NCBI RefSeq assembly: GCF_018304945.1
Contig: NZ_JAGQEE010000006.1
Location: 124,001-188,000, forward strand
Reading direction: 5' to 3'
DNA: 64,000 nucleotides
From: Collimonas humicola
Lineage (GTDB): Bacteria; Pseudomonadota; Gammaproteobacteria; Burkholderiales; Burkholderiaceae_D
Both the position numbers and the translations under genes were made by a program. Positions 1-9,923 of the stretch are shown here, piece after piece (the first letter of the stretch is position 1; the number at the start of each line of letters is the position of its first letter). Under the pieces are notes generated by a model. That model did not search any database. It saw only the letters and a program-made list of their open reading frames with translations, and was not told where the DNA came from.

Positions 1-408
1 CCAACTGAAAACTGCTATATGCATACTCAAATTCAACGAAAAATCAAGGTCCGGAAAGCGTGTGGCTTGCGCAAATCATGTTGCGATATCGCAGGCCGCG
101 CCGCTGCCGCTTGGCAAGGGTGACCTGACAGAGGTTTGTCTGACGACCTGAAATCAAAGTAGGTGATATTAACCGAAAAACCAGTCGCTGTTTCCCTCCG
201 GGTTGCTTGCCAATAACTTGTTTTTACATAAATAGAAATGTAACGAAAATTGCATCGTCATCAATGCGGATTACTGCTGCAAAGCGCAATAGCTGTCTGC
301 AAACATCGGCATCGCTGACAAATAGCGATCGCAAGCACATTCATCTAAACGTCAACTTGTCTTTTTACGACAGCATCGATGTTTTTCAACAACTCGCTGT
401 CTCATACA

Positions 409-454
409 TGTAACTAAACATTTCTATTTGTAACTATACAAAATTATTTGTAAC
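409..454 (+). repeat. Three TGTAAC direct repeats phased at 20 bp
   Basis: The hexamer TGTAAC occurs at 409-414, 429-434 and 449-454, exactly 20 bp apart, with a fourth copy at 239-244. Twenty base pairs is close to two helical turns, so all three copies face the same side of the DNA. The last copy overlaps the candidate -35 element of the downstream receptor gene. Direct repeats in phase next to a -35 are typical of OmpR/PhoB-family response regulators; that assignment is inference. Confidence 0.5.
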
Positions 455-478
455 AAAAGGTATCATTTTTAGTATAGA
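448..478 (+). promoter_or_regulatory. Candidate promoter of the TonB-dependent receptor gene
   Basis: TTGTAA (448-453) and TATAGA (473-478) are separated by 19 bp, a weak sigma-70-like pair in which the -35 lies inside the third TGTAAC repeat. A poor -35 overlapped by regulator-like repeats suggests activator dependence. The start of transcription has not been shown. Confidence 0.3.
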
Positions 479-766
479 TTAAACATGCGGTGTCTTGGTG
501 CGCGGCAATTAGTTGCGTCAATGCACCGCATTGTCATTAGTTGTACAAAAGCCAAGCCATGCAGCTGATGGCAAGTCCGGGGAAGACCAGATGATGAGGA
601 AGACCTTCTGGTGAAGTATTCGGTTTACCTCTCCGCAAGTGCTTAGCAGGGATGTCAAACCGCAAATTGCATCGTCTACAAGGCGATCTGATCAGCCTGG
701 TTTGATTACACAAATAATTAAATTCTTAACTCTAATTAACTCTAAAAACGATAGGGGGTTTTGCTT

Positions 767-3559
767 ATGATCAAGGAAAGAAAATTGTCACAGTCGCTGC
801 GGCTTGCATTTTTTACCGGTGGCGTGGCAATGGGGGTCGGCATGATGGCGCCGGCCGTGCATGCGCAGGAGACAAATGACGACAAACCGATGGGACGGGT
901 TGAAATCACGGGTTCGAACATCAAACGGACGCAGCAGGAAGGACCGGCATCGACGCAAATCCTGACGCGCAAGGATATCCAGCAATCGGGCAAGACATCG
1001 GTAGCCGATGTCGTACGCAGTCTGTCCGCCGATAACAACGGTTCCATCAGTTCATCATCGACCAATGGTTTTGCGGGCAGCGCTTCCGGCATTTCCTTGC
1101 GTGGCTTGTCGGTCAATTCAACGCTGGTGCTGATCAACGGCCGCCGCACCGCGCCTTACGGTTTGGGCGATGACGGCCAGCGCAGTTTCGTCGACCTGAA
1201 TTCAATTCCGCTCGGCGCTGTGGACCGCATCGAGGTACTGAAGGACGGGGCGTCAGCGATCTACGGTTCGGATGCGATCGCCGGCGTGGTCAACATCATT
1301 CTGCGCGAAACTTTTGAAGGCAAGACCATCTCCGGTTCGCTGGGCACTTCAGGCCACGGCGACGGGACCTTGCGCAGCGTATCGGGCACCTTCGGTTTCG
1401 GCAATCTGGAAACCGACAAGTACAACTATTTCTTCAGCATCGACGCCAAGCAGAGCAATGCCATCTGGCAGAAGGACCGTCCGGAATACCTGGGCCAGGC
1501 TGATGCCCGTCCATGGGGCGGACGCGACCAGCGCTCCGGCGCCACCACCAGCAGCGGCGGCGGCGGCAACAGCCTGGTTGGGACGGTACGCCCGGTCAGT
1601 GCAAGCGGCGGCACCATTCCTGGCCGCGGCGTGCAGAACCTGCCGGGCTGCGCCAATATCGACACCGGCACGTCGATCAATTCCGGCGGCGGTTGCCTGT
1701 TCGATTCGATCCAGGACGGTTACCAGACCGTACAGCCGGAAACGCAGAATATCAATATCTACGGCCGCGGCACCCTGAAACTCAGCAGCGATACCCAGGC
1801 CTACGCAGAAGTCGGCTTGTTCAATTCGAGCGCCAAGACGCTGACCACGCCGTCGGCGCTGACCGGCACCGGCCTGGACCTGGCCGGGAATCGCGTCAAC
1901 AACACCCTCAGCGGCCCCGATCAGCTGCTGCTGCCGATCGGCCATCCGGACAATCCGTTTGCCAACAACCGCGCTCGTCCGCGCTGGGTGGATCCAAACC
2001 GGCCGCGCAGGAGCGACCTCGATACGACGGTGACGCGCTTGCTGACCGGCGTCAAGGGCAGCGCTTTCGGCTGGGACTATGACAGCGGCATCCTGTATGC
2101 GCAAAGCAAAACCGAGCGTACCTTGAACGGCTACTATCGCACCAGTGCATTGAGGACGGCGCTAGCCGACGGCTCTTTCCGCATCGGTCAGGCTGGCGCG
2201 CTGAATTCCGCACAAACCATAGGCCTTGTATCGCCGGAACTGAAGAACTCGGCGACCACCAAACTCGCTTTATGGGACTTCAAAGGCACGCGCGAATTCG
2301 GCCATTTGCCGGGAGGGCCTATCGGCATAGCGGTCGGCGGCGAGTTCCGCCACGAATCGACGGATAGCGAGGCGACTCCGTTCACCAAGACAAACGATAT
2401 CGTCGGCCTGGGTTATGCTTCTGCACGCGGTTCGCGCAACATCAGCTCGCTTTACACCGAGTTGGCGCTGCCCGTCATCAAGCAGCTGGAGTTCCAGCTC
2501 GCCTTGCGCACCGACCAATACTCCGACGTTGGAAATTCCACCACGCCTAAGATCGGCTTCAAGTTTACGCCTATCCAGCAACTGGCTTTCCGCGGCACCT
2601 ATGCCGAAGGTTTCCGCGCTCCGGGACCGGCCGAGAGCGGCGACAGTGCTGTTTCCGCGTTCAGCACCTACTCGCGTGATCCGGTTCGCTGCCCTGTCAC
2701 CAATCTTTCTGCCGATTGCAGCGATACCAAGAGCATCAACGTCGCGACGCTCAGCAACAATAGCCTGAAGCCGGAAAAATCCCAGAGTTACAGCCTGGGC
2801 TTTATCCTGGAGCCGATCAAGAACACCAGCATTTCGGTAGACTACTGGCGCATTGTCCGAAAAAATGAAATCACCGGCGCCGACACCGTCTCGTTGATCG
2901 ATAATCCGTCGAGTTTCCCCAACGGCTCAGTGGTCCGCGGCGAACCGACTGCGGATTTTCCTAACCTGGCCGGTCCTATCCTGCTGGTCAAGGCGCCGTA
3001 TATCAATGCCGGCCAGACCCGTACCAGCGGCATCGATATCGATCTGCGCAGCCGCTTCGATCTGAGCAGCTACGGCCGCCTTACCACCGGCCTGACCGTC
3101 TCGCAAATGTTCGAGTTCAAACGCACCACCAACGGCGAGACGAAAAACTTTGTCGGCACGCACGGCGACACTAGCCTGTCCGGCAACGGCGGCACGCCGC
3201 GCACGCGCGCCTCCGCTTCCGTTGCCTGGGATCGTGGCCCGTTCAACGTCACCACCTCGGTTAACTATGTCAGCGGCATCGAAGACAAGAATCAGGCCGG
3301 CGGCCCATGCCTGGACCTGGATCCTGTCACAAACAAGCCGTTGCTGAATTGCCGCGTAGCGTCATTCACGACGGTCGACTTGTTCGGCCGCTGGGATGTG
3401 AGCAAGCAATGGCAAGTCACGGCGGCGGTCGCCAACCTGTTTGACCGCCTGGCGCCGCTGGACGTGCAAACCTACGGCCGCATCAACTACAACCCGTCGC
3501 TGCATCAGTCCGGCGCGGTGGGGCGTTACTTCACAGTGGGTGCTCGCTACACCTTCTAA
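767..3559 (+). CDS. TonB-dependent outer-membrane receptor
   Basis: A 930-residue outer-membrane receptor that would import a ligand using TonB-ExbBD energy. A signal peptide covers about residues 1-33, with cleavage after AVHA. A TonB-box-like segment (VEITGS) follows, then a plug domain at about 50-170 with the family phrases 'LRGLSVNSTLVLINGRR' and 'DGASAIYGSDAIAGVVNI'. The rest is a 22-strand-type barrel ending in Phe (GARYTF), the usual assembly signal. I chose ATG 767 over the in-frame TTG at 761 because GGGGG at 754-758 sits 8 nt upstream of it. No transporter or sigma/anti-sigma gene lies beside it, so the substrate is unknown. There is no N-terminal signalling (STN) domain, so FecA-style surface signalling is unlikely. 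Confidence 0.93.
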   Translation: MIKERKLSQSLRLAFFTGGVAMGVGMMAPAVHAQETNDDKPMGRVEITGSNIKRTQQEGPASTQILTRKDIQQSGKTSVADVVRSLSADNNGSISSSSTNGFAGSASGISLRGLSVNSTLVLINGRRTAPYGLGDDGQRSFVDLNSIPLGAVDRIEVLKDGASAIYGSDAIAGVVNIILRETFEGKTISGSLGTSGHGDGTLRSVSGTFGFGNLETDKYNYFFSIDAKQSNAIWQKDRPEYLGQADARPWGGRDQRSGATTSSGGGGNSLVGTVRPVSASGGTIPGRGVQNLPGCANIDTGTSINSGGGCLFDSIQDGYQTVQPETQNINIYGRGTLKLSSDTQAYAEVGLFNSSAKTLTTPSALTGTGLDLAGNRVNNTLSGPDQLLLPIGHPDNPFANNRARPRWVDPNRPRRSDLDTTVTRLLTGVKGSAFGWDYDSGILYAQSKTERTLNGYYRTSALRTALADGSFRIGQAGALNSAQTIGLVSPELKNSATTKLALWDFKGTREFGHLPGGPIGIAVGGEFRHESTDSEATPFTKTNDIVGLGYASARGSRNISSLYTELALPVIKQLEFQLALRTDQYSDVGNSTTPKIGFKFTPIQQLAFRGTYAEGFRAPGPAESGDSAVSAFSTYSRDPVRCPVTNLSADCSDTKSINVATLSNNSLKPEKSQSYSLGFILEPIKNTSISVDYWRIVRKNEITGADTVSLIDNPSSFPNGSVVRGEPTADFPNLAGPILLVKAPYINAGQTRTSGIDIDLRSRFDLSSYGRLTTGLTVSQMFEFKRTTNGETKNFVGTHGDTSLSGNGGTPRTRASASVAWDRGPFNVTTSVNYVSGIEDKNQAGGPCLDLDPVTNKPLLNCRVASFTTVDLFGRWDVSKQWQVTAAVANLFDRLAPLDVQTYGRINYNPSLHQSGAVGRYFTVGARYTF

Positions 3560-3586
3560 GAGCAGCCGCCAATTGATTGGAACAAT

Positions 3587-3627
3587 AAAAACGCCAGGGA
3601 GATTCCTCTCCCTGGCGTTTTTTTTTT
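3587..3627. terminator. Strong intrinsic terminator between convergent genes
   Basis: An 11-bp perfect stem (ACGCCAGGGAG at 3591-3601 with CTCCCTGGCGT at 3608-3618) and a 6-nt loop are flanked by A4 on the left and a run of ten T on the right. It lies 28 nt after the receptor stop codon. It probably serves mainly the plus strand, with weaker activity for the convergent metalloprotease gene. Confidence 0.9.
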
Positions 3628-3742
3628 GACTGCTGTTTCGTTGTTTCAGCGACAGGCCCGATTCGCAGCAGCCTTGAACCGGCTTGCTGCTGCGAGGAGA
3701 TCGGCCGGATCACGTGCATGATCCAGCCATTAGGCGGTTCGG

Positions 3743-6553
3743 TCAGTGCGGGAAGCTCACCAGGCGTGCCTGTATTGCCGACGACAAGCTCAGGTCAAAG
3801 CGGCCGCCGCTTGGCAAGGCCTTGATGTCAAACGTTGCGCTGCCGTTTTGCAGGCCGTTGCCGAGCACGGTTTTAGCGCCGTTCGGCGCGATATACATCA
3901 GCGACAGGAATGGTTCCAAAACAGCATTCCAGGTGACGCTCAATTGGCCGTTCTGGACATTCCAGCCAACTGAAGACGCCATTGCCTGGGCATTGCCGGC
4001 GGTAGCGCTGGACGCTTTCGCGCGTTGCACCTGGCCAGGCTGGCGCATGGTTTGCGGTTGACCGTTGTACAGCACGTCGACAGTGGCGATCTCGCCCGGG
4101 TTCGGCAAGCTGACCCAGAAATGGCTGGTTTTGTCGGTGGTGTCGGCGACGCTGACCGGTTCAAACGGCAAGGTGTAGGTCTGGCCCGATACGGTCAGCA
4201 CGCGCAGCGCATAGGCCGATTTGGCGGTCGCGGTATCGAGGCGCAATTTGGTCGCCGAGGCCGATGCCGGATGCAGCAGCACGCCTTGCGCAGTGATCTC
4301 GCCGGCGATGGTCAGGTAACCGTCCGGCGCGGTGGCCATGCTGGCGGTGGAGCCGAGCACCAGCGGCTGTGGAATCGCAGTGGTGCGCGACTCGGCGAAT
4401 TGCTGCGCCCGGACGTAGCTGAAATCGGAGAACCAGGTGCCACCGCAGTAACCCATGACATCTTTCATCTGCGTGTTGCTTGGCGTGAGCGGTGCGCTCA
4501 GCGTACCAATCTGCGTGTCGCTGTCATACAGACTGTTGTAGACCGGCAGCGAACTCAGGTCGGCGTTAGTGTTGGGAAAGGCCGGATCCGGACTCGCAGC
4601 GCCGCCGCAGGGGGCGTGGCTCAGGGAATGGTTGTGTCCCATCTCGTGGACCATGATGGCCTGCCATTGCGGCCAGTTATTGTTGAACGGATCGCCCTGG
4701 CCGGCGCTGCTGCTCCAGTCCAGGCCAATCGCCGCGACCGCGGAATTGCCGCCGTTGGCACGGTTGCCTACATAACCCAGGCCGGCAACGAATGAACCGG
4801 GGATCGGCGTGTACATCGGCACCAAGCCATAGTAAAAGGCATTCTTGTCTTCCGTTTCACGCGTGCTTTCCAGCTGGCTCAGTGCGGACGACCAATCCAT
4901 CGACGTGGTGCTGCTTGCGCCGCTGATTGTCAACGGCGCGTGGCTCTGCACGACGATATTGCCATTGGCGTACGGATAGACCCGCGCCAAGGCTTTTTGC
5001 ACATCCGACAGCGAGGGCGGCAGGACACCGGTAGCGCCGCCCACTGTCAGCGGCACCAGCACCACGCGCATGCTGGTCGGCGCGCCGACTACCGGCGATG
5101 CATCCTGGCTGGCCGGGCTGGTGCTGGCGCCTGCCGCTACCTTGATGCTCACCTTGACGCCAGGCTGTACCCAGGCGGCAGGCATGACAGCATTGAAAGT
5201 GCTGTTCAGGTTGTAGTCGTCTTTTGCGGTAGGCAGGTTGGCCGGGCCGTTCATCGCCAGCGTGCCAAGCGCTACGCCTGCCTTGCTGGTGGCTGACAGG
5301 TTCACCAGCGGGCTCTTGGCGCCTGCGGCCGGCGCCAGTACGGTTGCCCGCACCAGGGCAGGGCGGCCCGGAGTGAGGCGCAGCGTCAGGTCGCTGGCGC
5401 TTTTATCGAATACATGCACAAAGTCGACGCCGCTGATCCACAATCCGACGTTGCCGGTGCTGTCGATCGTGCCGGCGTTGATGGCTGCCTGGCCGGGAGC
5501 ATTCAATGTCAGCGTGCCGCTGCTTCCCAAGGCAACGCTCAACACCAGTTGCGTGTTGCTGCTGCTGACGATGGTGGCGGTGACATTGCCTACGGTGGCC
5601 GCGGTGACGCTGCCCAGATTGGTTCCTGTTACGGTCAGTACCACTGTGCCGCCGCTGCTGGCGGTTTGCAGGGCGGTTGCGGTGACTGTCGGCACGACGG
5701 TAAACGCGCTGGCGCTGACCACTTCCTGATTGGGATCTATCACGGTCAACGGGCCCGATGCCGCGCCCGGCGGCACGACGAAGGTGACGGCGCTGCTGGA
5801 GGCTGTCGTTACCGAGGCCACCGTGCCATTTGCAAAGCGGATATTCGTCGCTGCCGCCAGGCCGCTGCCATTGATTGTCACGCTGCTGCCGACGATGCCG
5901 AGCTGCGGCAGCACGGCAACAATCGACGCCGGACGATAGCTGTGGAGTTGATAGGAAGTATTGACCGGAGCACCGTTGACGATCAGCGTCAGCACACCGG
6001 AAATCGGCTGCGCCGGCATGGTCAGCGTTACAGCGCTGCTGGAGCTGCTGACTATCGCCAGATTGGCGCCGGCAATCTGATAAGCGCTGGCCAGATTCAG
6101 GTTCTTGCCCTGGATCGTGAAGTTGGCGCCGACCGCCACGCTGCCGGAGGAGACGCTGGTGACCAGCGGCGCCGGCAGGCTGGAAACAAAGGTGGTTGAC
6201 GATTGCACCGAGAATCCCGGGCCGGATACGGTGATCGCGCCGCTCACGGAGGCGGTCGGGATAGTAATCGCAATCTGGCTGTCGCTGACGATGGAAAAGG
6301 TGACTGCAACGCCGCCGATGCTGACCGCCGTCACTTTTTGAAAGCCGCTGCCGGTGACAGTAATGATTGCGCCGGCGGACGTGCTAGGGGCCGACACTGC
6401 TGCAATACTCACGGCAGCAGCTGGGGTCGGGGCGGAAATCGAGTTTGGCTTAGATGCCGTGTTGTCGCTTGATCCGCCGCCGCCACCGCAACCGGAATGG
6501 CTCAGCGTCATGCCGAGCAACGCTAAAGCGAGAATAATTCTTTGATTTTGCAT
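3743..6553 (-). CDS. IPT/TIG-repeat lipoprotein with an M66-like zinc metalloprotease domain
   Basis: A 936-residue predicted lipoprotein. The signal peptide ends in a lipobox with Cys22, followed by a Gly/Ser linker. Residues about 45-365 hold four Ig-like IPT/TIG repeats with the recurring pattern 'G..VTI.G.GL..A..V..G'. The catalytic half carries HEMGHNHSLSH at 636-646, which fits the metzincin-type HExxHxxxxxH zinc site (His636, His640, His646, catalytic Glu637). It most resembles peptidase family M66 (StcE-like mucin or glycoprotein proteases), which also carries the HExGHN form. Start ATG 6553 has an AAAGG ribosome site. It would act at the cell surface or be released. The exact family is inferred from the motif and from the preceding 'MRVVLVPLTV' stretch; substrates are unknown. 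Confidence 0.8.
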   Translation of the reverse strand: MQNQRIILALALLGMTLSHSGCGGGGGSSDNTASKPNSISAPTPAAAVSIAAVSAPSTSAGAIITVTGSGFQKVTAVSIGGVAVTFSIVSDSQIAITIPTASVSGAITVSGPGFSVQSSTTFVSSLPAPLVTSVSSGSVAVGANFTIQGKNLNLASAYQIAGANLAIVSSSSSAVTLTMPAQPISGVLTLIVNGAPVNTSYQLHSYRPASIVAVLPQLGIVGSSVTINGSGLAAATNIRFANGTVASVTTASSSAVTFVVPPGAASGPLTVIDPNQEVVSASAFTVVPTVTATALQTASSGGTVVLTVTGTNLGSVTAATVGNVTATIVSSSNTQLVLSVALGSSGTLTLNAPGQAAINAGTIDSTGNVGLWISGVDFVHVFDKSASDLTLRLTPGRPALVRATVLAPAAGAKSPLVNLSATSKAGVALGTLAMNGPANLPTAKDDYNLNSTFNAVMPAAWVQPGVKVSIKVAAGASTSPASQDASPVVGAPTSMRVVLVPLTVGGATGVLPPSLSDVQKALARVYPYANGNIVVQSHAPLTISGASSTTSMDWSSALSQLESTRETEDKNAFYYGLVPMYTPIPGSFVAGLGYVGNRANGGNSAVAAIGLDWSSSAGQGDPFNNNWPQWQAIMVHEMGHNHSLSHAPCGGAASPDPAFPNTNADLSSLPVYNSLYDSDTQIGTLSAPLTPSNTQMKDVMGYCGGTWFSDFSYVRAQQFAESRTTAIPQPLVLGSTASMATAPDGYLTIAGEITAQGVLLHPASASATKLRLDTATAKSAYALRVLTVSGQTYTLPFEPVSVADTTDKTSHFWVSLPNPGEIATVDVLYNGQPQTMRQPGQVQRAKASSATAGNAQAMASSVGWNVQNGQLSVTWNAVLEPFLSLMYIAPNGAKTVLGNGLQNGSATFDIKALPSGGRFDLSLSSAIQARLVSFPH

Positions 6554-6940
6554 GTTGAAGCACTGCCTTTGAGCTATCGAGAACTTGATGGTTTGATTAA
6601 AAGAGGAAAGGGGCCGCCAGCGGCTTCGCGGCGAAATATTGCTTTATAGGAATGGCGAGCGAGATTGTAGGTGCGAAAGATACTTGCCGTAAAGTATTGT
6701 TTTCCGACGTGTTGGCTATCCGCGATTGACTTGGCTGAGAAGTCCGTATAGCGGCATGCGTGATGTTGGACTCGTGCATGGCGCGAGTGCGGTTTGCTGG
6801 TTTGGGGGGAGGGAAATGGATGCGGCAAGCCGGGGCGATACCGGGATGAGAGGTAGGCGACAGCCAGAGACGGGAATTTAAATTTGCAAGACCTTGGCAG
6901 GTACTATGCTGGATTTCAAGATTTCAAGGGCAGGAAAGCA
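6554..6940. other. Intergenic region with no gene seen
   Basis: About 390 bp between the metalloprotease start and the tRNA terminator. Short reading frames on the minus strand (6574-6828) have no recognisable product and no ribosome site. The region presumably holds the minus-strand promoter of the metalloprotease gene, but I could not pick a convincing -35/-10 pair. Confidence 0.5.
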
Positions 6941-6974
6941 AAAAGGGTTACAAGCGCAGTTGCCTGTAACCCTT
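6941..6974 (-). terminator. Intrinsic terminator of the tRNA gene
   Basis: On the minus strand the arms AAGGGTTACA (6974-6965) and TGTAACCCTT (6952-6943) form a 10-bp stem followed by T residues. It begins 10 nt after the encoded CCA end of the tRNA. Confidence 0.85.
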
Positions 6975-6983
6975 CTATTTATT

Positions 6984-7062
<79 letters not shown>

Positions 7063-7148
7063 AATTCCTCAGGGCGCTGCCATGTGTGCTGACGGTGTAG
7101 GCACTGCCTAACCAAACAAACACAACAGCATCTCAAAACTAATTTCGT

Positions 7149-7154
7149 ATTATA
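7149..7154 (-). promoter_or_regulatory. Candidate -10 element for the tRNA gene
   Basis: The minus strand reads TATAAT here, about 87 nt before the tRNA 5' end. No good -35 is seen at 16-18 bp. The tRNA could instead be read through from rpoD. Confidence 0.35.
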
Positions 7155-7228
7155 GAAAAATACCGCAGCTAAGGGTAGCCGAATTGCAATGAATCACCTA
7201 AAAATTGCTTGGCGACTCATCGCAAATC

Positions 7229-9718
7229 TCAATTACCTTCGAGGAAGCTCTTCAACTTGTCGGAACGGGAAGGGTGGCGCAGCTTGCGCAGCGCTTTAGC
7301 TTCTATTTGACGGATCCGTTCGCGTGTCACGTCGAATTGCTTGCCGACTTCTTCCAGCGTGTGGTCGGTCGACATCTCGATGCCGAAACGCATGCGCAAT
7401 ACCTTGGCTTCGCGCGGGGTCAGCGAATCCAGGATGTCCTTCACAACGCCGCGCATCGATGCATGCAATGCCGCATCGGCTGGCGCCAGCGTGTTGTTGT
7501 CCTCGATGAAATCGCCCAGATGGGAATCGTCGTCGTCGCCGATCGGTGTTTCCATCGAAATCGGTTCCTTGGCGATTTTCATGATCTTGCGGATCTTATC
7601 TTCCGGCATTTCCATCTTGATCGCCAGCGTTGCGGGATCCGGTTCGGCGCCGGTTTCCTGCAGGATCTGACGCGAGATGCGGTTCATCTTGTTGATCGTT
7701 TCGATCATGTGCACCGGAATCCGAATGGTGCGCGCCTGATCGGCGATCGAACGGGTGATGGCTTGGCGGATCCACCATGTCGCATAGGTCGAGAATTTAT
7801 AGCCGCGGCGATATTCGAATTTGTCGACCGCTTTCATCAAACCGATATTGCCTTCCTGGATCAGGTCCAGGAATTGCAGGCCGCGGTTGGTGTACTTCTT
7901 CGCGATCGAAATCACCAGGCGCAAGTTGGCTTCGGTCATCTCGCGCTTGGCCATGCGTGCTTTCTTTTCGCCGGCGCCCATCTTCTTGTTGATGCCGCGC
8001 AGGTCAGGCAAAGGCAGCACGACGCGCGCCTGCAGATCGATCAGGCGCTGCTGCAGTTCCTTGACCGCAGGTACGTTACGGCTGAGCACAGTGCTGTAGG
8101 CATGGTTGCCGTTGACTTCGCCGTCGACCCAGTCGAGATTGGTTTCGTTGCCTGGGAAAACCTTGATGAAATGCGGACGCGGCATGCCGCACTTGTTGAC
8201 CGCGACGTCGAGGATCTGGCGTTCGATCTGGCGCACTTCATCGACCTGGCCGCGCAGGGTGTCGCACAGCTTTTCGACGACCTTGGCAGTAAAGCGGATG
8301 CCCAGCAATTCGTTGGAAATGATTTCCTGCGCCTTGACGTAAGGCTTCGAGTTGTAGCCTTCCTTCTCAAACGCTTTGCGCATCTTGTCGAACTGGGTCG
8401 AGATGGTTTCAAACTTGATCAGCGCATCGCGCTTCAGCTGTTCAAGCTGTTCCGCCGAGAAGCCCGCAGCGCCGGATGTCGAACTGGCGTCATCTTCTTC
8501 TTCGTCTTCTTCTTCCTCTTCCTCGTCTTCTTCGCTGTCTTCGTCGGCAGCAGGCGCGGCGGCGCTGGCGGCTAGCGCTTCGTCGGTCTGGTTGGGGTCC
8601 ACCAGGCCGTCGACGATTTCATCGATCTTGATTTCATCCTTGCTGATTTTTTCAGCGGCCAGAAGAATTTCGGCGATGGTGGTCGGGCAAGCGGAGATTG
8701 CCTGGATCATGTCCTTCAGGCCGTCTTCGATACGCTTGGCGATTTCGATTTCGCCTTCGCGCGTCAGCAGCTCGACCGAACCCATCTCGCGCATGTACAT
8801 GCGGACCGGGTCAGTAGTGCGGCCGAAGTCGGAATCGACGGTCGACAGCGCGGCTTCTGCCGCGGCTTCTGCGTCGTCGTCGCTGGCGACGGTCGCCACG
8901 TTGTCCGACAGCAGCAGTGTTTCCGCATCAGGCGCCTGCTCGTAGACGGCGATCCCCATGTCGCTGAAAGTACCGATGATGCCTTCGATGGCTTCCGGAT
9001 CGATAATGTTTTCAGGCAGGTGATCGTTGATTTCGGAGAAAGTCAGGAAGCCGCGCTCCTTGCCCATCTTGATCAGGGTCTTGAGCTTTTGACGGCGCGC
9101 TTCGAGTTCTTCTTCGCTGGCTTCGGTGTCGGACGAGAAGGCGTCTTTCAGCAAAGCCTTTTCCTTGGCTTTGCGATCCTTGGCCTTGGCCTTGTCGACG
9201 GCTTTCAGTTCAGCGCGTTCGACCGCGTTGAGCGCCGCGACTTCATCGTTCTCAGGCTGGAATTCTTTTGGCTTGCGACCACGACGTCCAGGTACCTTAA
9301 CCGACGGCAGGATGTAGCCGGAGGTATCGATCGCCGCCAGGGTTGCGGCATCCGTGGTTTGACTTACGCCTGATCCAATCATCACGCTGACGTCGGCTTT
9401 AACAGGAGCCGCCGCTACATTTTTGGCTGATTTGACGACTTTGAGTTGTGGTTTCTTGTTTGTCACAGGGGCTTTCGATTTCACAGATACTGGTTTTGCA
9501 ACAGTTCTTGACGCTTTCGTGGTCGTTGCAGTTGCTTTAGAAACTACTTTCTTGCTAACAGGCTTACTGACAGGCGGCGATGTTTTGGATGAAGCGGCCG
9601 TTTTTTTTACGGGAGACTTCGGTGTCGAGGAGGAGGCGCTTGGCCTGGCCGTAGCCGGCTTCGTGTTCTTAACGGGAGATGTCAGGGGTTTTGCGGGTCT
9701 CTTCATTGCATTCGCCAT
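7229..9718 (-). CDS. rpoD: RNA polymerase primary sigma factor RpoD (sigma-70)
   Basis: About 829 residues, against 613 in E. coli. All conserved regions are present: region 1.2 near '[11 protein letters not shown]', region 2 '[25 protein letters not shown]', the -10-recognising '[15 protein letters not shown]' at about 644-658, and region 4 '[28 protein letters not shown]' near the C terminus. The extra length lies in a Lys/Pro/Ala/Ser-rich N-terminal extension of about 110 residues and an acidic insert at about 390-411. Start codons are uncertain: TTG 9733, ATG 9718 and ATG 9706 are in frame and none has a clear ribosome site; I chose 9718. It follows dnaG with a gap of about 330 bp holding its own promoter candidate. 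Confidence 0.97.
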   Translation of the reverse strand: MANAMKRPAKPLTSPVKNTKPATARPSASSSTPKSPVKKTAASSKTSPPVSKPVSKKVVSKATATTTKASRTVAKPVSVKSKAPVTNKKPQLKVVKSAKNVAAAPVKADVSVMIGSGVSQTTDAATLAAIDTSGYILPSVKVPGRRGRKPKEFQPENDEVAALNAVERAELKAVDKAKAKDRKAKEKALLKDAFSSDTEASEEELEARRQKLKTLIKMGKERGFLTFSEINDHLPENIIDPEAIEGIIGTFSDMGIAVYEQAPDAETLLLSDNVATVASDDDAEAAAEAALSTVDSDFGRTTDPVRMYMREMGSVELLTREGEIEIAKRIEDGLKDMIQAISACPTTIAEILLAAEKISKDEIKIDEIVDGLVDPNQTDEALAASAAAPAADEDSEEDEEEEEEDEEEDDASSTSGAAGFSAEQLEQLKRDALIKFETISTQFDKMRKAFEKEGYNSKPYVKAQEIISNELLGIRFTAKVVEKLCDTLRGQVDEVRQIERQILDVAVNKCGMPRPHFIKVFPGNETNLDWVDGEVNGNHAYSTVLSRNVPAVKELQQRLIDLQARVVLPLPDLRGINKKMGAGEKKARMAKREMTEANLRLVISIAKKYTNRGLQFLDLIQEGNIGLMKAVDKFEYRRGYKFSTYATWWIRQAITRSIADQARTIRIPVHMIETINKMNRISRQILQETGAEPDPATLAIKMEMPEDKIRKIMKIAKEPISMETPIGDDDDSHLGDFIEDNNTLAPADAALHASMRGVVKDILDSLTPREAKVLRMRFGIEMSTDHTLEEVGKQFDVTRERIRQIEAKALRKLRHPSRSDKLKSFLEGN

Positions 9719-9923
9719 GGAATCAAATACCAATCTGGTTACACTGATTTGCGCTATGGGTGCCGCTGCCTGTACTCTGTCCGTTGTCGAGAAGCTTAAA
9801 TCGCTGACAGAATCCTCTGAGCACCGGTTCTTACTACTTTCCTCACTACCTTCCTATCCATCTAAATCAATCTGGTGCTACTATCAATCGAACGCCAAAA
9901 TCGCGCTCAACTTGGCAAGCTCT

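Larger units (their letters stand above)
1..766. other. Non-coding upstream region and leader of the TonB receptor
   Basis: No credible gene is seen here. Short reading frames (for example 207-413, and an open frame running in from the left edge to about 151) show no recognisable protein and lie in AT-rich sequence. The stretch holds a GntR-operator-like TTGTCTGACGA at 136-146, TGTAAC hexamers at 239, 409, 429 and 449, and a candidate promoter at 448-478. From about 486 to 766 it would be a leader of roughly 280 nt. The leader begins with a possible long-range hairpin (TGCGGTG at 486-492 pairing with CACCGCA at 524-530). Confidence 0.6.

Noticed and set aside
207-413. 68-codon frame upstream of the TonB receptor
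   Set aside because: Overlaps AT-rich regulatory DNA, has no ribosome site and no recognisable protein features.
6574-6828. 84-codon minus-strand frame upstream of the metalloprotease
   Set aside because: Lies in the likely promoter region; no ribosome site or family features.
7205-8575. 456-codon open frame antisense to rpoD
   Set aside because: Shadow frame; starts and ends without ribosome sites and reads through the acidic repeat of rpoD as Phe/Val-rich sequence.
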